A stretch of 64,000 bases of DNA from CANMXU01 sp052030545 (GCF_052030545.1 NZ_JBPDIH010000002.1:558001-622000); one strand, 5' to 3'. Shown: positions 17,745 to 26,578, counted from the first letter of the stretch. Notes: generated by a model not told the origin, from the letters alone. Program-made: numbers and translations.

Positions 17745-18470
17745 ATGTTTTTAGATAAATTTTACAATATCAATGATGAAAAAATCAGCTTTGCACGCGA
17801 GCAAGCAAGTAATTTTGCCAAACAAATCGCTGATGATTTCAACCCTTTACACGATGTAACTGCAAAACGTTTTTGCGTACCTGGTGATCTGTTGTTTGCT
17901 TTAGTGTTAACGAAATCTGGCTTACAACAAAATATGAGTTTTACTTTTTCTGGCATGGTAACAGACGAAAGCATTTTAACGTTCCCGTCAGAAATTAACG
18001 AAAGCGCGGCGATTGTTGACGACAATGGCAAGGAATACATGACGGTTTCAACCAATGGTGAAAAAACCACCAAAGCGTCAACCATTGAGTCATTAATTCG
18101 CTCGTACGTTGAATTTTCCGGCCACACTTTCCCAGATATGTTGATTAAATTAATGGCTGACAAGCAAGTGATGATCAATCCAGCTCGCCCTATGGTGATG
18201 TATGAAAGCATGTCAATTCACTTGGACACGGTTGATGTTGAAGAAGTGAGCTTACAAGTATCTGACACCACGTTAACGGTTGAAGGTAAACGCGGCCAAG
18301 CCTGTTTAGAATTTGATTTAATGTCAAACGGTGAAGTAATTGGTCATGGTAAAAAGTACATGGTACTTAGTGGCCTACGCGCATACTGCCAAGAAACTAT
18401 CGACACTATCGTTAGCGACTATCACCAGAAAAAAGTGCAATATCGCGAACAATTAGCGATTGCCTCATAA
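17745..18470 (+). CDS. DUF3581 family protein
   Basis: A 241-residue protein starting at the ATG at 17745, which has an AAAGGG Shine-Dalgarno; an upstream frame to 17706 adds 13 basic residues without support. It matches the conserved gammaproteobacterial family DUF3581. The segment FNPLHDVTAKRFCVPGDLLFALVL resembles the active-site region of MaoC-like hot-dog enzymes, so a thioester-related fold is possible, but this is only a resemblance. No signal peptide or membrane segment. A hairpin terminator follows. Confidence 0.8.
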   Translation: MFLDKFYNINDEKISFAREQASNFAKQIADDFNPLHDVTAKRFCVPGDLLFALVLTKSGLQQNMSFTFSGMVTDESILTFPSEINESAAIVDDNGKEYMTVSTNGEKTTKASTIESLIRSYVEFSGHTFPDMLIKLMADKQVMINPARPMVMYESMSIHLDTVDVEEVSLQVSDTTLTVEGKRGQACLEFDLMSNGEVIGHGKKYMVLSGLRAYCQETIDTIVSDYHQKKVQYREQLAIAS

Positions 18471-18485
18471 TTTATAACCCGTCAC

Positions 18486-18530
18486 GTTAGCCCTGTATCC
18501 TGAATAAGGGCTAACGATTGTCTCTTTTTT
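18486..18530 (+). terminator. Terminator of the DUF3581 gene
   Basis: GTTAGCCCT and AGGGCTAAC form a perfect 9-bp stem with a 12-base loop. A pyrimidine-rich tail ending in T6 follows after a few bases. Confidence 0.7.
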
Positions 18531-18587
18531 ATCGTCTAACAATAACTACCCTGCACAATTAGCCTTTAGTCATTAGCTATTTATTCA

Positions 18588-19133
18588 TTAGTCAGGTAAA
18601 ACGTTTTGCTCAAACGCCAACTGTTGTCGCTGTTTATCTTCAACACACTCAGTAAATTTTTTCATGCTTTTGGGCTTAGAGCAGCCTTTAGGCGCTTGAT
18701 AAAAACTTAGCCATTGCTGTAATTGCTTGCCTTGGTACCTTTGTTTAAAAACCAGTTGATTCGTTTGTGAAAATGGCGCTTTGGCAGTCGTAATATCTTT
18801 TTTCGATAATGCGTGTTCTTTAGCATAGGTAGATTGCTGAGTTTTTTTATCTTTGGCTTTTTTAGCGCTTTTATTTTTCTTTTTAGGTTTTAACTTACCT
18901 GTTTCACATTGCCACCATTTGTCACGTGCTTTTTGTTCTCGTTGCTGTAACGACAAACCTTTTTTATTGGAATAACCATGGCGTTGCTGCGATTGAATAT
19001 TGTCTAACTTAGCGCGGTAGCTTTGGCAGTGTTTTTTGCCGGCAAAGCCCAATGGCACATAAAAAACGAGCATCAATAACATGATGAATGTAATGAAAGC
19101 GTGCATATCTATCCTTGATATTTTGTCCATCAA
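18588..19133 (-). CDS. Exported or membrane-anchored basic hypothetical protein
   Basis: I do not recognise this 181-residue protein. A hydrophobic stretch at about residues 12-31 (FITFIMLLMLVFYVPLGFAG) looks like a signal peptide or anchor. The rest is strongly basic, with a Lys-rich low-complexity block (KPKKKNKSAKKAKDKK, residues ~80-100) and four Cys in the mature part (KKHCQSY, WWQCETG, KGCSKPK, TECVED). Met2 or Met10 could also be the start. It stands alone, convergent with DUF3581 and divergent from the ligase gene. The Cys pattern suggests disulphides in the periplasm. Confidence 0.6.
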   Translation of the reverse strand: MMDKISRIDMHAFITFIMLLMLVFYVPLGFAGKKHCQSYRAKLDNIQSQQRHGYSNKKGLSLQQREQKARDKWWQCETGKLKPKKKNKSAKKAKDKKTQQSTYAKEHALSKKDITTAKAPFSQTNQLVFKQRYQGKQLQQWLSFYQAPKGCSKPKSMKKFTECVEDKQRQQLAFEQNVLPD

Positions 19134-19266
19134 ATCAGTGTAGACTATAATTGAATTAATTTTTATAAGTACTCATTTGCAACTACACTTGCACTTATCT
19201 TATTGTGTTTACACCATTGAATTTTTAACCATAAACGCATAACCAAACCACTATCAAGGAAGATAG

Positions 19267-20112
19267 ATGAAGATTAAATTACTCAGCCTAATTGGCACAA
19301 TATTGCTACTCAGCTCAACTTACGCTGCCACAACTACAGTTTCAAAACCACCGGTACAGCTCGCCACTAACTATCAGACAAACACTAATATTAGTGACTA
19401 TTGGATCAGTGAAAAGCTCGACGGCATACGCGGCTATTGGAACGGAAAACAACTATTAACCCGACAAGGTAATACCTTACATGCTCCAAGCTGGTTCATT
19501 AAAAACTGGCCAAGTACACCACTTGACGGCGAGCTATGGATCGCACGTAATCGTTTTGAACAAGTTGCTAGCTGCGTTTTACGTAAAGAGCCAAGCAACT
19601 GCTGGCAAGACATTCGCTTTATGGTATTTGATTTACCAAGCGATAAAGGCACTTTTACAGAGCGCATTATTGCCATGAAAAAGTTAACCCGCAGCAAGGC
19701 TGCGCCATACTTGTCTATGGTTAATCAGCAAAAAATCAGTAATGAAAATGACTTATATCGCTACTTAGATAGCGTAGTAGCCGATAAAGGTGAAGGGCTG
19801 ATGCTACACCATAAAGATGCGTTTTATCACATTGGTCGTAGCAAAAACATTATGAAGCTAAAAAAGCACCAAGACGCGGAAGCTAAAGTGATACAACACT
19901 ACGATGGCAAAGGGAAGTTTCAAGGTATGTTAGGGGCAATATTAGTAGAAACACCACAAGGTATGCAATTTAAAATAGGCTCAGGTTTTAGCAATGACGT
20001 ACGTAAAAACCCGCCTAAAATAGGTTCAACTATTACCTATAAGTATTTCGGTACAACTCAACGAGGCATCCCTAAATTTGCCAGTTTTGTCAGAGAAAGA
20101 ACAACATATTAA
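19267..20112 (+). CDS. ligE: Periplasmic ATP-dependent DNA ligase (Lig E type)
   Basis: A 281-residue minimal ligase that seals nicks in DNA using ATP. Residues 1-20 form a cleavable signal peptide (..LLLSSTYA), so the enzyme acts outside the cytoplasm. Nucleotidyltransferase motif I is EKLDGIR with Lys50 as the adenylation site; DGEL (87-90) is motif III, FMVFDLP motif IIIa, EGLMLH motif IV and MKLKKHQDAEAKV motif V. A small OB domain completes the protein and there are no extra DNA-binding domains. A GGAAG Shine-Dalgarno precedes the start. Roles proposed for the family include handling of extracellular DNA during uptake or in biofilms. Confidence 0.92.
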   Translation: MKIKLLSLIGTILLLSSTYAATTTVSKPPVQLATNYQTNTNISDYWISEKLDGIRGYWNGKQLLTRQGNTLHAPSWFIKNWPSTPLDGELWIARNRFEQVASCVLRKEPSNCWQDIRFMVFDLPSDKGTFTERIIAMKKLTRSKAAPYLSMVNQQKISNENDLYRYLDSVVADKGEGLMLHHKDAFYHIGRSKNIMKLKKHQDAEAKVIQHYDGKGKFQGMLGAILVETPQGMQFKIGSGFSNDVRKNPPKIGSTITYKYFGTTQRGIPKFASFVRERTTY

Positions 20113-20171
20113 ATAGTGTGATAGTTAGGTATAATCGCGCCGTTTTTACTTTGAGTGAATGAATATCACCT

Positions 20172-21059
20172 ATGCTGCAATACATTACCGCGACCGACTT
20201 TTCATCAAGCCAACGATTATTTCATGGTCGTGGCCACGCCTACCCTGATCTTGCTCACGTCAACGTTGACTGGTTAGCACCGGTTATTTTGATCACCCTT
20301 TATCAAGAAGTTGAGCCATCGTGGTTAGAGAAAACAGCACAAAAACTTAACGAGTTAGTCAGTGCCTGCACTTCTGTTCAGGTTCAATACCGTTGTCGTA
20401 AAATGGCACCCACCGAAGTATTACTCGGTGAAACCATCGAGCATACTATCGCCACTGAGCACGGCTTAAAATACAACATCAGCTTAGGCAAAGCCCAAAA
20501 TTCGGGCTTATTTCTCGACATGGCCAATGGCAGGAAGTGGTTATTAGATAATGCCAAAGACAAAAACGTATTAAACCTGTTTGCCTATACTTGCCCGTTT
20601 TCAATTGCCGCAATAGAAGGTGGTGCTAAGCAAGTGGTTAATATTGATATTAGTAAGTCGTCGTTAAGCAAAGGCCGCGATAATCACCGCTTAAATAAAC
20701 ACCCGTTAGAGAAGGTAAAATTTGCAGGGGTCGATATTTTTAAATCCAATGGCCGTATTAAAAAATATGGCCCGTACGATATTATTATTTCAGATCCGCC
20801 AACCTTACAATTTGGCAGTGTAAACATTGAACGCGATTATAAAAAAATCATCAAAAAGATTCCGCAATGGTTAAAGCCTGGCGGCGAAATACTGCTTTGT
20901 TTAAACTCGCCTGACTTAAGCGATGACTTTATTTTCGAACAAGTTATTGAACATTGCCCTGAATGTAAATTTCAAGAAAAAATAACTCCGCCAGCGGTAT
21001 TTAAAGAAGCGCATCAGGGCAAAGGTTTAAAGGTATTGCGATTTAAATACCTACCCTAG
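20172..21059 (+). CDS. Class I SAM-dependent methyltransferase (RlmI/RlmK-like)
   Basis: A 295-residue protein. The SAM-binding motif VLNLFAYTCPFSIAAIEGGAKQVVNIDIS is followed by the catalytic-region DPP motif (IISDPPTLQFG), the pattern of the RlmI/RlmK-type rRNA methyltransferase family. An N-terminal ~110-residue region precedes the Rossmann fold (GLFLDMANGRKWL), but the PUA domain of RlmI is not evident. The target, probably RNA, cannot be specified. It starts 60 bp after ligE and may be transcribed with it. Confidence 0.82.
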   Translation: MLQYITATDFSSSQRLFHGRGHAYPDLAHVNVDWLAPVILITLYQEVEPSWLEKTAQKLNELVSACTSVQVQYRCRKMAPTEVLLGETIEHTIATEHGLKYNISLGKAQNSGLFLDMANGRKWLLDNAKDKNVLNLFAYTCPFSIAAIEGGAKQVVNIDISKSSLSKGRDNHRLNKHPLEKVKFAGVDIFKSNGRIKKYGPYDIIISDPPTLQFGSVNIERDYKKIIKKIPQWLKPGGEILLCLNSPDLSDDFIFEQVIEHCPECKFQEKITPPAVFKEAHQGKGLKVLRFKYLP

Positions 21060-21099
21060 TCAAAACCTTTTGCCATAATTAAAACGGCTTAGCGCCTCG

Positions 21100-21130
21100 G
21101 TGGTGGCTATAAATTGTTAATAGCCACCAG
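21100..21130. terminator. Perfect hairpin between convergent genes
   Basis: TGGTGGCTAT and ATAGCCACCA form a 10-bp perfect stem with a 9-base loop between the convergent methyltransferase and beta-helix genes. No U-tract follows on either strand, so it is at best an atypical terminator. Confidence 0.45.
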
Positions 21131-21157
21131 TAAATTCATGCCCGGTATTCGAATCTA

Positions 21158-23116
21158 CTATTTTCTACGTATAACAGAGCGTATCGCTAGTCCAAACAGT
21201 CCTAATAACCACAAATAGCTTATTGCACCACCTGACGACTCAGCTTGCTCAATTGGCTGCTCCGGCTGTGCAGGTTGTTCAGGCTGCGCAGGTGTTGACG
21301 GCTCGATTGGTGTTTCTGGTTCGGCAGGTTTTTGAGGAGCTGATGGCGTATCAGGATCTGATGGCTGCTCAGGCGTTGACGGCGCTTCAGGCGCTATCGG
21401 TGGCTGAGGTTCAGTCGGTTGCTCTGGTTCAGTCGGCTGTTCTGGTTCAGTCGGCGGCTCGGGCTCAATTTCCGTATATTGATGCGCGCCAATAGAGGGT
21501 GCTTCAGTTGCGGATACCGGGTTATTAAAATAGTCGCGCCCGCCGTTATTAGCGATCACTAAACCCGCAGAAATAATCTCTGACTCAGCCGTTATCATAA
21601 AATCTTCAGCCGTTAGCCCTGCTGCATCAACAAAACTTGGCTCACCCGTTATTGGGTTAACATCAGTCACTATGCCGTCCCAAGTCGCTGGTGCTGAAAT
21701 ATTACCGTGATATAAATTATGGCTAACCACATTGCCTAAATCATCAAATTTTGCCGGTTTATTATGCGGTACCACATGGTCGCCAGCAGCATAAAAAATA
21801 TTGTTATATATTTCGTTATTTAGTGGCCAAGCGCCGCCCCAGTTATTAAACGAAATGCCGTGTGCCATCGGCTTAGTTAATTGAATAATGGTATTGTTAT
21901 AAAACTGACCACCGGTGACTCGACCCGTTAAAAAAATACCGGCACCATTACCGACGTCGTTATCACGAAAGCCAACATCAATACCTATGTTGTAGCGGCC
22001 AATACCACCTTCTTGAAAAGCATTCACCCACTCAGAGTTAACAATGTATTCAATCAAACCACCTTCAACATCGTAACCGATGTTGTACTGCATAATGGTG
22101 TTTTTATTATTGTAATCAAAGTGGCAAACATACGCGTCGGCGTCTTCCGCACGTAAGTGTTTAAAAATATTAAACTGCACTAACGTGTCTTCGACTGCAA
22201 ATGCCCAAAAGGCACTGCCCTCAGTGGTTGTATCCATTTCATTATGCTGTACCAGTGCACCTTTGGCGCCGCGTATCATCAGCATATTTCGATAAATGTT
22301 TAAGCCTTTATTATTTTGAAAAACAAAATTTTCTGTTTGGAAGGAAACTTCGCTGTTACCTTTTCGTTCATCACTAATATCTCGCGACAAATCTTTTAGC
22401 AGCACACCTAAACCTTCAATATTTGAAAAAGTATTATGTTCAATCAAAATATCGTTAAAGCGAATACCTTGGCTGTCATCATCTTCGGTAAGCATATGAA
22501 TAGCGGTTGAGCGATGCGCATCCTCATGACCTATAATTTCACCTTTTTCATTAACAACATCGTGATCATCTTTAGGCGCAGCTTGAATATCAAAAAAATC
22601 TAGATGAGTAAAATGCAAATGATTTACCTCGCCTGCACCACTTGGCGCGTAAACATTAATACCATAACGCTCATCAATTGCTAAATTGGTGGTATTAAAG
22701 TTGCTCAGCTGTAAATTGTCAAAGTGATAAAACTCATTCCCTGTATTGAGTAAAAATATCTCTGCACGATTTGTATCACCGGTTAATACTGGCTTGGCTT
22801 TGGTTTCATCACCATAATCGCCAACGTAGATCACCTGTCCTTCACTGCCGCTACCTAACAAGGTTGCTGCGCCTGAAAAACTGTCACCTCGATTAAACAG
22901 TATCGATGCACCGGGGCCAAACTCTTGATTATCTAACGCACTGACCGTTTGCCACGCCGTTTCAGGCGTCAAGCCATCGTTGGCGTTATTACCCGCAGCC
23001 GATAAATACACAGTTTGGTTGATCAACGCATAGGCATTGAAAACACTGCCGATAGAGAATGAACAGGCAAGCGCGAGCTTAGCGATTGTTAACTTTTTCT
23101 TAGTACAAGTATTCAT
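21158..23116 (-). CDS. Secreted right-handed beta-helix protein with GlyGly-CTERM tail
   Basis: About 652 residues from the ATG at 23116 (a TTG at 23131 is less likely). A signal peptide ends near ..VFNAYA. Residues ~35-520 show a repetitive right-handed beta-helix pattern rich in N-N-I/F turns (FQNNKGLNIYRNMLMIRGAKG; NEIYNNIFYAAGD), as in polysaccharide lyases and parallel-helix adhesins. Then comes an ~85-residue linker of Pro/Glu repeats (PTEPEQ, APEQPS, AQPEQP). The C-terminus SSGGAISYLWLLGLFGLAIRSVIRRK-type tail has Gly-Gly, a hydrophobic helix and Arg/Lys: a GlyGly-CTERM sorting signal processed by rhombosortase. The opening YLSAAGNNANDGLTPETAWQT is typical of such lyase-like proteins. 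Enzymatic activity is unproven. Confidence 0.82.
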   Translation of the reverse strand: MNTCTKKKLTIAKLALACSFSIGSVFNAYALINQTVYLSAAGNNANDGLTPETAWQTVSALDNQEFGPGASILFNRGDSFSGAATLLGSGSEGQVIYVGDYGDETKAKPVLTGDTNRAEIFLLNTGNEFYHFDNLQLSNFNTTNLAIDERYGINVYAPSGAGEVNHLHFTHLDFFDIQAAPKDDHDVVNEKGEIIGHEDAHRSTAIHMLTEDDDSQGIRFNDILIEHNTFSNIEGLGVLLKDLSRDISDERKGNSEVSFQTENFVFQNNKGLNIYRNMLMIRGAKGALVQHNEMDTTTEGSAFWAFAVEDTLVQFNIFKHLRAEDADAYVCHFDYNNKNTIMQYNIGYDVEGGLIEYIVNSEWVNAFQEGGIGRYNIGIDVGFRDNDVGNGAGIFLTGRVTGGQFYNNTIIQLTKPMAHGISFNNWGGAWPLNNEIYNNIFYAAGDHVVPHNKPAKFDDLGNVVSHNLYHGNISAPATWDGIVTDVNPITGEPSFVDAAGLTAEDFMITAESEIISAGLVIANNGGRDYFNNPVSATEAPSIGAHQYTEIEPEPPTEPEQPTEPEQPTEPQPPIAPEAPSTPEQPSDPDTPSAPQKPAEPETPIEPSTPAQPEQPAQPEQPIEQAESSGGAISYLWLLGLFGLAIRSVIRRK

Positions 23117-23232
23117 AGTACAGGGTCTCAAATGTTCAATAGGTTCAATTAACCAATTCCAATATTACACATATATACCATAAATAACACAAATTAACAA
23201 ACGATGGTAATGAACAAATGTTCAAAATAAAA

Positions 23233-23288
23233 ATGGAAAATGGAAAATGGAAAGTGGAAAGTGGAAAGTGGAAAGTGGAAAGTGGATA
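23233..23288. repeat. Heptanucleotide tandem array 1 (RTGGAAA)
   Basis: Three ATGGAAA units, four GTGGAAA units and one degenerate GTGGATA lie head to tail, upstream of the beta-helix gene start and downstream of the transporter's terminator. Read on the other strand the unit is CACTTTC/CATTTTC, related to the CACTTTT units of array 3 near 30.5 kb. Confidence 0.95.
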
Positions 23289-23304
23289 TAAAACTCCAAC
23301 CATT

Positions 23305-23341
23305 AAAAAAGGCCATTGAAGATTAACCTCAATGACCTTTT
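23305..23341 (-). terminator. Terminator of the sodium-coupled transporter gene
   Basis: AAAAGG-C-CATTGA and TCAATG-A-CCTTTT form a stem with one mismatch; the A6 run at 23305-23310 supplies a U-tract on the minus strand. A heptamer array lies between this hairpin and the stop codon. Confidence 0.75.
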
Positions 23342-23415
23342 AGCTTTTAGCTTTTAGCTTTTAGCTTTTAGCTTTTAGCTTTTAGCTTTTAGCTTTTAGC
23401 TTTTAGCTTTTAGCT
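23342..23415. repeat. Heptanucleotide tandem array 2 (AGCTTTT x10)
   Basis: Ten perfect AGCTTTT units plus a partial AGCT occupy this stretch, ending 5 bp before the stop codon of the minus-strand transporter gene. The array would be transcribed into its 3' UTR as repeated AAAAGCU. Confidence 0.97.
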
Positions 23416-23420
23416 AGAGC

Positions 23421-24845
23421 CTATAAACCAAACAAACTAACCGCAAAGAACTTTTGCGCAACCGTATTAATAAATACCACTAAAATAATGGCAGGAATGA
23501 AAGTACTTAACGAGAAGTTGATGTATTTTTCCACCCATGAACCTTTATACGATTCACTGCCAATACTGAGTTCTTCAGACAATTTTGCTTTTTTCCAGCG
23601 GTAGCTAACAAAAATACATAATAAGAATCCGTTTAACGGCAAGATAGTGTCGTAGAAAATATCGTACACTACGTCAAAAAACGATCGAGTACCGCCTGCG
23701 TAACTGGTAAATTCAGTGAAAAAGCTCACCATACCAAACGATACCGTAGCAAAAATAGTTAATAAACCTGCTGTAATTAATAGAATAAACAAGGCTTTTT
23801 TACGACTGTGCTTTTTCTCTGTCACTAAGTAAGACACAGGTACTTCTAAAATAGACACCAGTGAAGTAATTGCCGCAAAGAAAACTAAAACAAAGAAAAA
23901 TGTCGCCACAACACTCGCGCCAATGTAGCCAATAGATGCTTGTAAGGCTAAAAATATTTTTGGCAAGAAAGTAAATATAAGTGATACCGAACTATCACTT
24001 AATGTTGAAGTATCAATTGCTGGGTCAAACGAGAATACCGCCGGTAAAATCATTAAGCCGGCAGTAAAAGCAACGGCGGTATCGGTAATGGCAACCAATT
24101 TAGCCGAGTTAGCAATATTGGTTTGACGATTAATGTACGAGCCGTAAGTAATTAAAATCCCCATACCCAGCGACAATGAAAAGAATGCTTGTGACAAAGC
24201 GCCATTGATCACTGTTGGTGTAATTTTAGAAAAATCTGGAATGATGAAAAACTTTAGTCCTGCCATCGCATTATCTAGGGTTAACACAAAAATAACCATC
24301 AGCACTAACATTACAAACAGTGTTGGCATTAAGGTTTTAGCCGCCTTTTCAATACCGTCTTTAACGCCGGCAACCAAGATAAAGTTAACAATTGCAGCTA
24401 CACCTGCCATGGCTAGAAAGATATAGGGACTATTAATAATTTCGCCAAATCCTGCGGGGCTAGCTAAGTAGTCTAGATTACCCGTCACGGTTAAGGCGAT
24501 ATAAGCAAAAATCCATACCGTTAAAACCATGTAAAATACTGCGATCATAAATGGTGTTAATACACCAAATAAACCGGCTACGCTCCAAAGCTTACTACCA
24601 CCACTTAGTGATTTATAAGCGCCAACAGGCTCTTTTTCTGTTTTACGACCCAGTGCCATTTCGGCGATCATCACTGGCAAACAAACTAAAAATACAAACA
24701 AGGCATAAACTAAGAGAAATGCACCACCGCCATTTTTTGCGGCATTAACAGGAAAACCCACTAAGTTACCAATACCAACAGCAGATCCTGCTGCGGCTAA
24801 AATAAATCCAATTTTAGAACTAAAGTGTTCTCTTGCTGCGCTCAT
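23421..24845 (-). CDS. Sodium-dependent transporter of the neurotransmitter:sodium symporter family
   Basis: A 474-residue SNF/NSS permease with 11-12 membrane helices. The helix-1 signature SKIGFILAAAGSAVGIGNLVGFPVNAAKNGGGAFLLVYALF-type region, with the unwound Gly stretch that binds Na+ and substrate in LeuT, is clear at residues 10-50. Family members import amino acids or related amines with sodium. The substrate is not determined; the nearby Lrp-putA pair makes an amino acid plausible but they are separate transcripts. An AGCTTTT array and a terminator follow the stop. Confidence 0.92.
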   Translation of the reverse strand: MSAAREHFSSKIGFILAAAGSAVGIGNLVGFPVNAAKNGGGAFLLVYALFVFLVCLPVMIAEMALGRKTEKEPVGAYKSLSGGSKLWSVAGLFGVLTPFMIAVFYMVLTVWIFAYIALTVTGNLDYLASPAGFGEIINSPYIFLAMAGVAAIVNFILVAGVKDGIEKAAKTLMPTLFVMLVLMVIFVLTLDNAMAGLKFFIIPDFSKITPTVINGALSQAFFSLSLGMGILITYGSYINRQTNIANSAKLVAITDTAVAFTAGLMILPAVFSFDPAIDTSTLSDSSVSLIFTFLPKIFLALQASIGYIGASVVATFFFVLVFFAAITSLVSILEVPVSYLVTEKKHSRKKALFILLITAGLLTIFATVSFGMVSFFTEFTSYAGGTRSFFDVVYDIFYDTILPLNGFLLCIFVSYRWKKAKLSEELSIGSESYKGSWVEKYINFSLSTFIPAIILVVFINTVAQKFFAVSLFGL

Positions 24846-24982
24846 ATTTTTCCTCTTAATTATGATAACTCTTTTTTAATTAGCTGATGCTAGCAAGCTT
24901 TTTTCGCAAAGTCTTGTTTGACTCTGTCTCAATAAGCGCCAAAGTGTATGATAATCACTCCATTTGTAACTCAAAACTCGCT

Positions 24983-25834
24983 TTATGCTTTCTTCTTGCT
25001 GTACAAGCCAGAATTCATAATTGACAAAATATTTTGCGCTTCTGCTGAGGCAAATTCTGCCGCTTCATTAAGATCATCAGTACTAATGTTAAGGCTGTTA
25101 CATAATTGTTCATCAACCGCCTGATCATAGCTAAACTCGTCAGGGTGAGAATCAACCAAGGCTAAGCGTGACGCTAAATACAACACCTTTATATCTTTAT
25201 TAATTTGAATAGTTTTTGCTTGATTATAATGACGAATCGGCAAAATAATTTTTTCTGGGATCTGCCAAATACTGAGTAGTTCGGCCGAAATATCAGTATA
25301 AGTAAAACCTAACTCTTGCTGCTGCAGATCCCATGGCAACTGCTCAGGTGAATATTTTTCACATTGCTGAGCAATTTCAGGGGTAATTTTTGCCACCAAT
25401 AATTCGCCAAAATTTTGCAATAAGCCAGCCACAAACAAACGCTCAATATCTTTAATATTAGCTTTAATGGCCAAATTTTTTGCCGCTAAGCCCGTAAACA
25501 CGCTCATCCGCCAATAGCGTTTTAAATCAATCGCTTGATTAGAGAAGTGTTTAAACGCTGATGCAGCGACATCAACCAACATCATGTTATATATCGATTG
25601 CGTGCCAATTATGGTGATAGCGCGAGAAATGGTGCTAATTTCTCCAGGAAAGCTATAAATAGCGCTATTGGCAATTTGCAATAAACGCGAGGTCATCGAC
25701 GGGTCGATGCTAATAACATCGGCAAAATCAGCAATGGCCGAGTTTTCATCGTCCATTAACGCTTTCACTTTAAAACAAGCATCAGGTAATGCGAAAGAGC
25801 CATTTGCCCGCAGAGCATAATCATGAGCATTCAT
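24983..25834 (-). CDS. HDOD domain protein (paralogue of 15393-16247)
   Basis: A 283-residue protein with a single HDOD domain (DPSMTSRLLQIANSAIYSFPGEISTISRAITIIG at ~48-80) and no output domain. It aligns along nearly its whole length with the HDOD protein at 15.4-16.2 kb, from MNA(H/I)(D/E)YA to the region after WQIPEKIILPIRH (WQFPFSLVGPIRE in the other). The C-terminal ends differ. Probably a signalling scaffold; the process is unknown. Confidence 0.85.
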   Translation of the reverse strand: MNAHDYALRANGSFALPDACFKVKALMDDENSAIADFADVISIDPSMTSRLLQIANSAIYSFPGEISTISRAITIIGTQSIYNMMLVDVAASAFKHFSNQAIDLKRYWRMSVFTGLAAKNLAIKANIKDIERLFVAGLLQNFGELLVAKITPEIAQQCEKYSPEQLPWDLQQQELGFTYTDISAELLSIWQIPEKIILPIRHYNQAKTIQINKDIKVLYLASRLALVDSHPDEFSYDQAVDEQLCNSLNISTDDLNEAAEFASAEAQNILSIMNSGLYSKKKA

Positions 25835-25958
25835 ATTTTATCTTCTCTCTTGTATTTTTATTAGCGGTAAACCAACCGGTATAACGTTAGTTTATTCGTT
25901 TACCTTTTTAATAAGTGTAGCGTGTTAACGCTTTTTGTTCTTTTGCCTTTCACTCTAG

Positions 25959-26438
25959 CTATTCTAAAATAGGCACACCGCGATCATTAAAAACATTCTC
26001 CATAACAACATAGGTATGTGTCTGGGCAACAGCAGGTAGTTCAACAATCACACCAAGAACTTCACGATAGGCTTCCATATTTTCAAATCTAAGCTTTAGT
26101 AAATAGTCAAAACCGCCGGCAACCATGTGGCACTCTGCCACTTCTTTAATCGCGACAACTTCATTTTGAAAACGACTAAAAACATCACTGGTGGTTCTGT
26201 CAAGGGTCACTTGAATAAAAGCCGACATGCCGTACTTTAATTTAGCAGCATTTAAAAAAGCACCATAGCGGTTAATATAACCTTCTTTTTCTAAGCGCTT
26301 CACTCTATCTAAACACGGACTGGCGCTTAAATTAACTTTTTTAGCTAATTCAACATTTGAAATTCGACCATCTTTTTGCAAAGCGTCTAAAATTGTTAGA
26401 TCAATACGATCTAATGCTCTTGATTTATCCTGAGACAT
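25959..26438 (-). CDS. Lrp/AsnC family transcriptional regulator, probable putA regulator
   Basis: A 159-residue regulator close to E. coli Lrp. The N-terminal helix-turn-helix (DRIDLTILDALQKDGRISNVELAKKVNLSASPCLDRVKRLEKEGYI) is followed by the RAM/effector domain (ECHMVAGGFDYLLKLRFENMEAYREVLG). It is divergent from putA with about 140 bp between the starts. In bacteria whose PutA lacks a DNA-binding domain, a divergent Lrp-type activator (PutR) responding to proline commonly controls putA. The assignment as PutR is from position; global Lrp is the alternative. Confidence 0.9.
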   Translation of the reverse strand: MSQDKSRALDRIDLTILDALQKDGRISNVELAKKVNLSASPCLDRVKRLEKEGYINRYGAFLNAAKLKYGMSAFIQVTLDRTTSDVFSRFQNEVVAIKEVAECHMVAGGFDYLLKLRFENMEAYREVLGVIVELPAVAQTHTYVVMENVFNDRGVPILE

Positions 26439-26578
26439 ATTCAGTATTTTTTATGGCTAAAGTTTAATTTAACCAAATAAGCTACGGCAAAAATAAGAAT
26501 AACGCCAGCACATTTTGTTACAGCTTAGATAAAATTCAGCACTAATTTATTTTGTTGATTAAGAAAAAAGGTGTCCTT

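Noticed and set aside
23233..23415. CRISPR array
   Set aside because: The repeats are contiguous 7-bp units without spacers and there are no cas genes.
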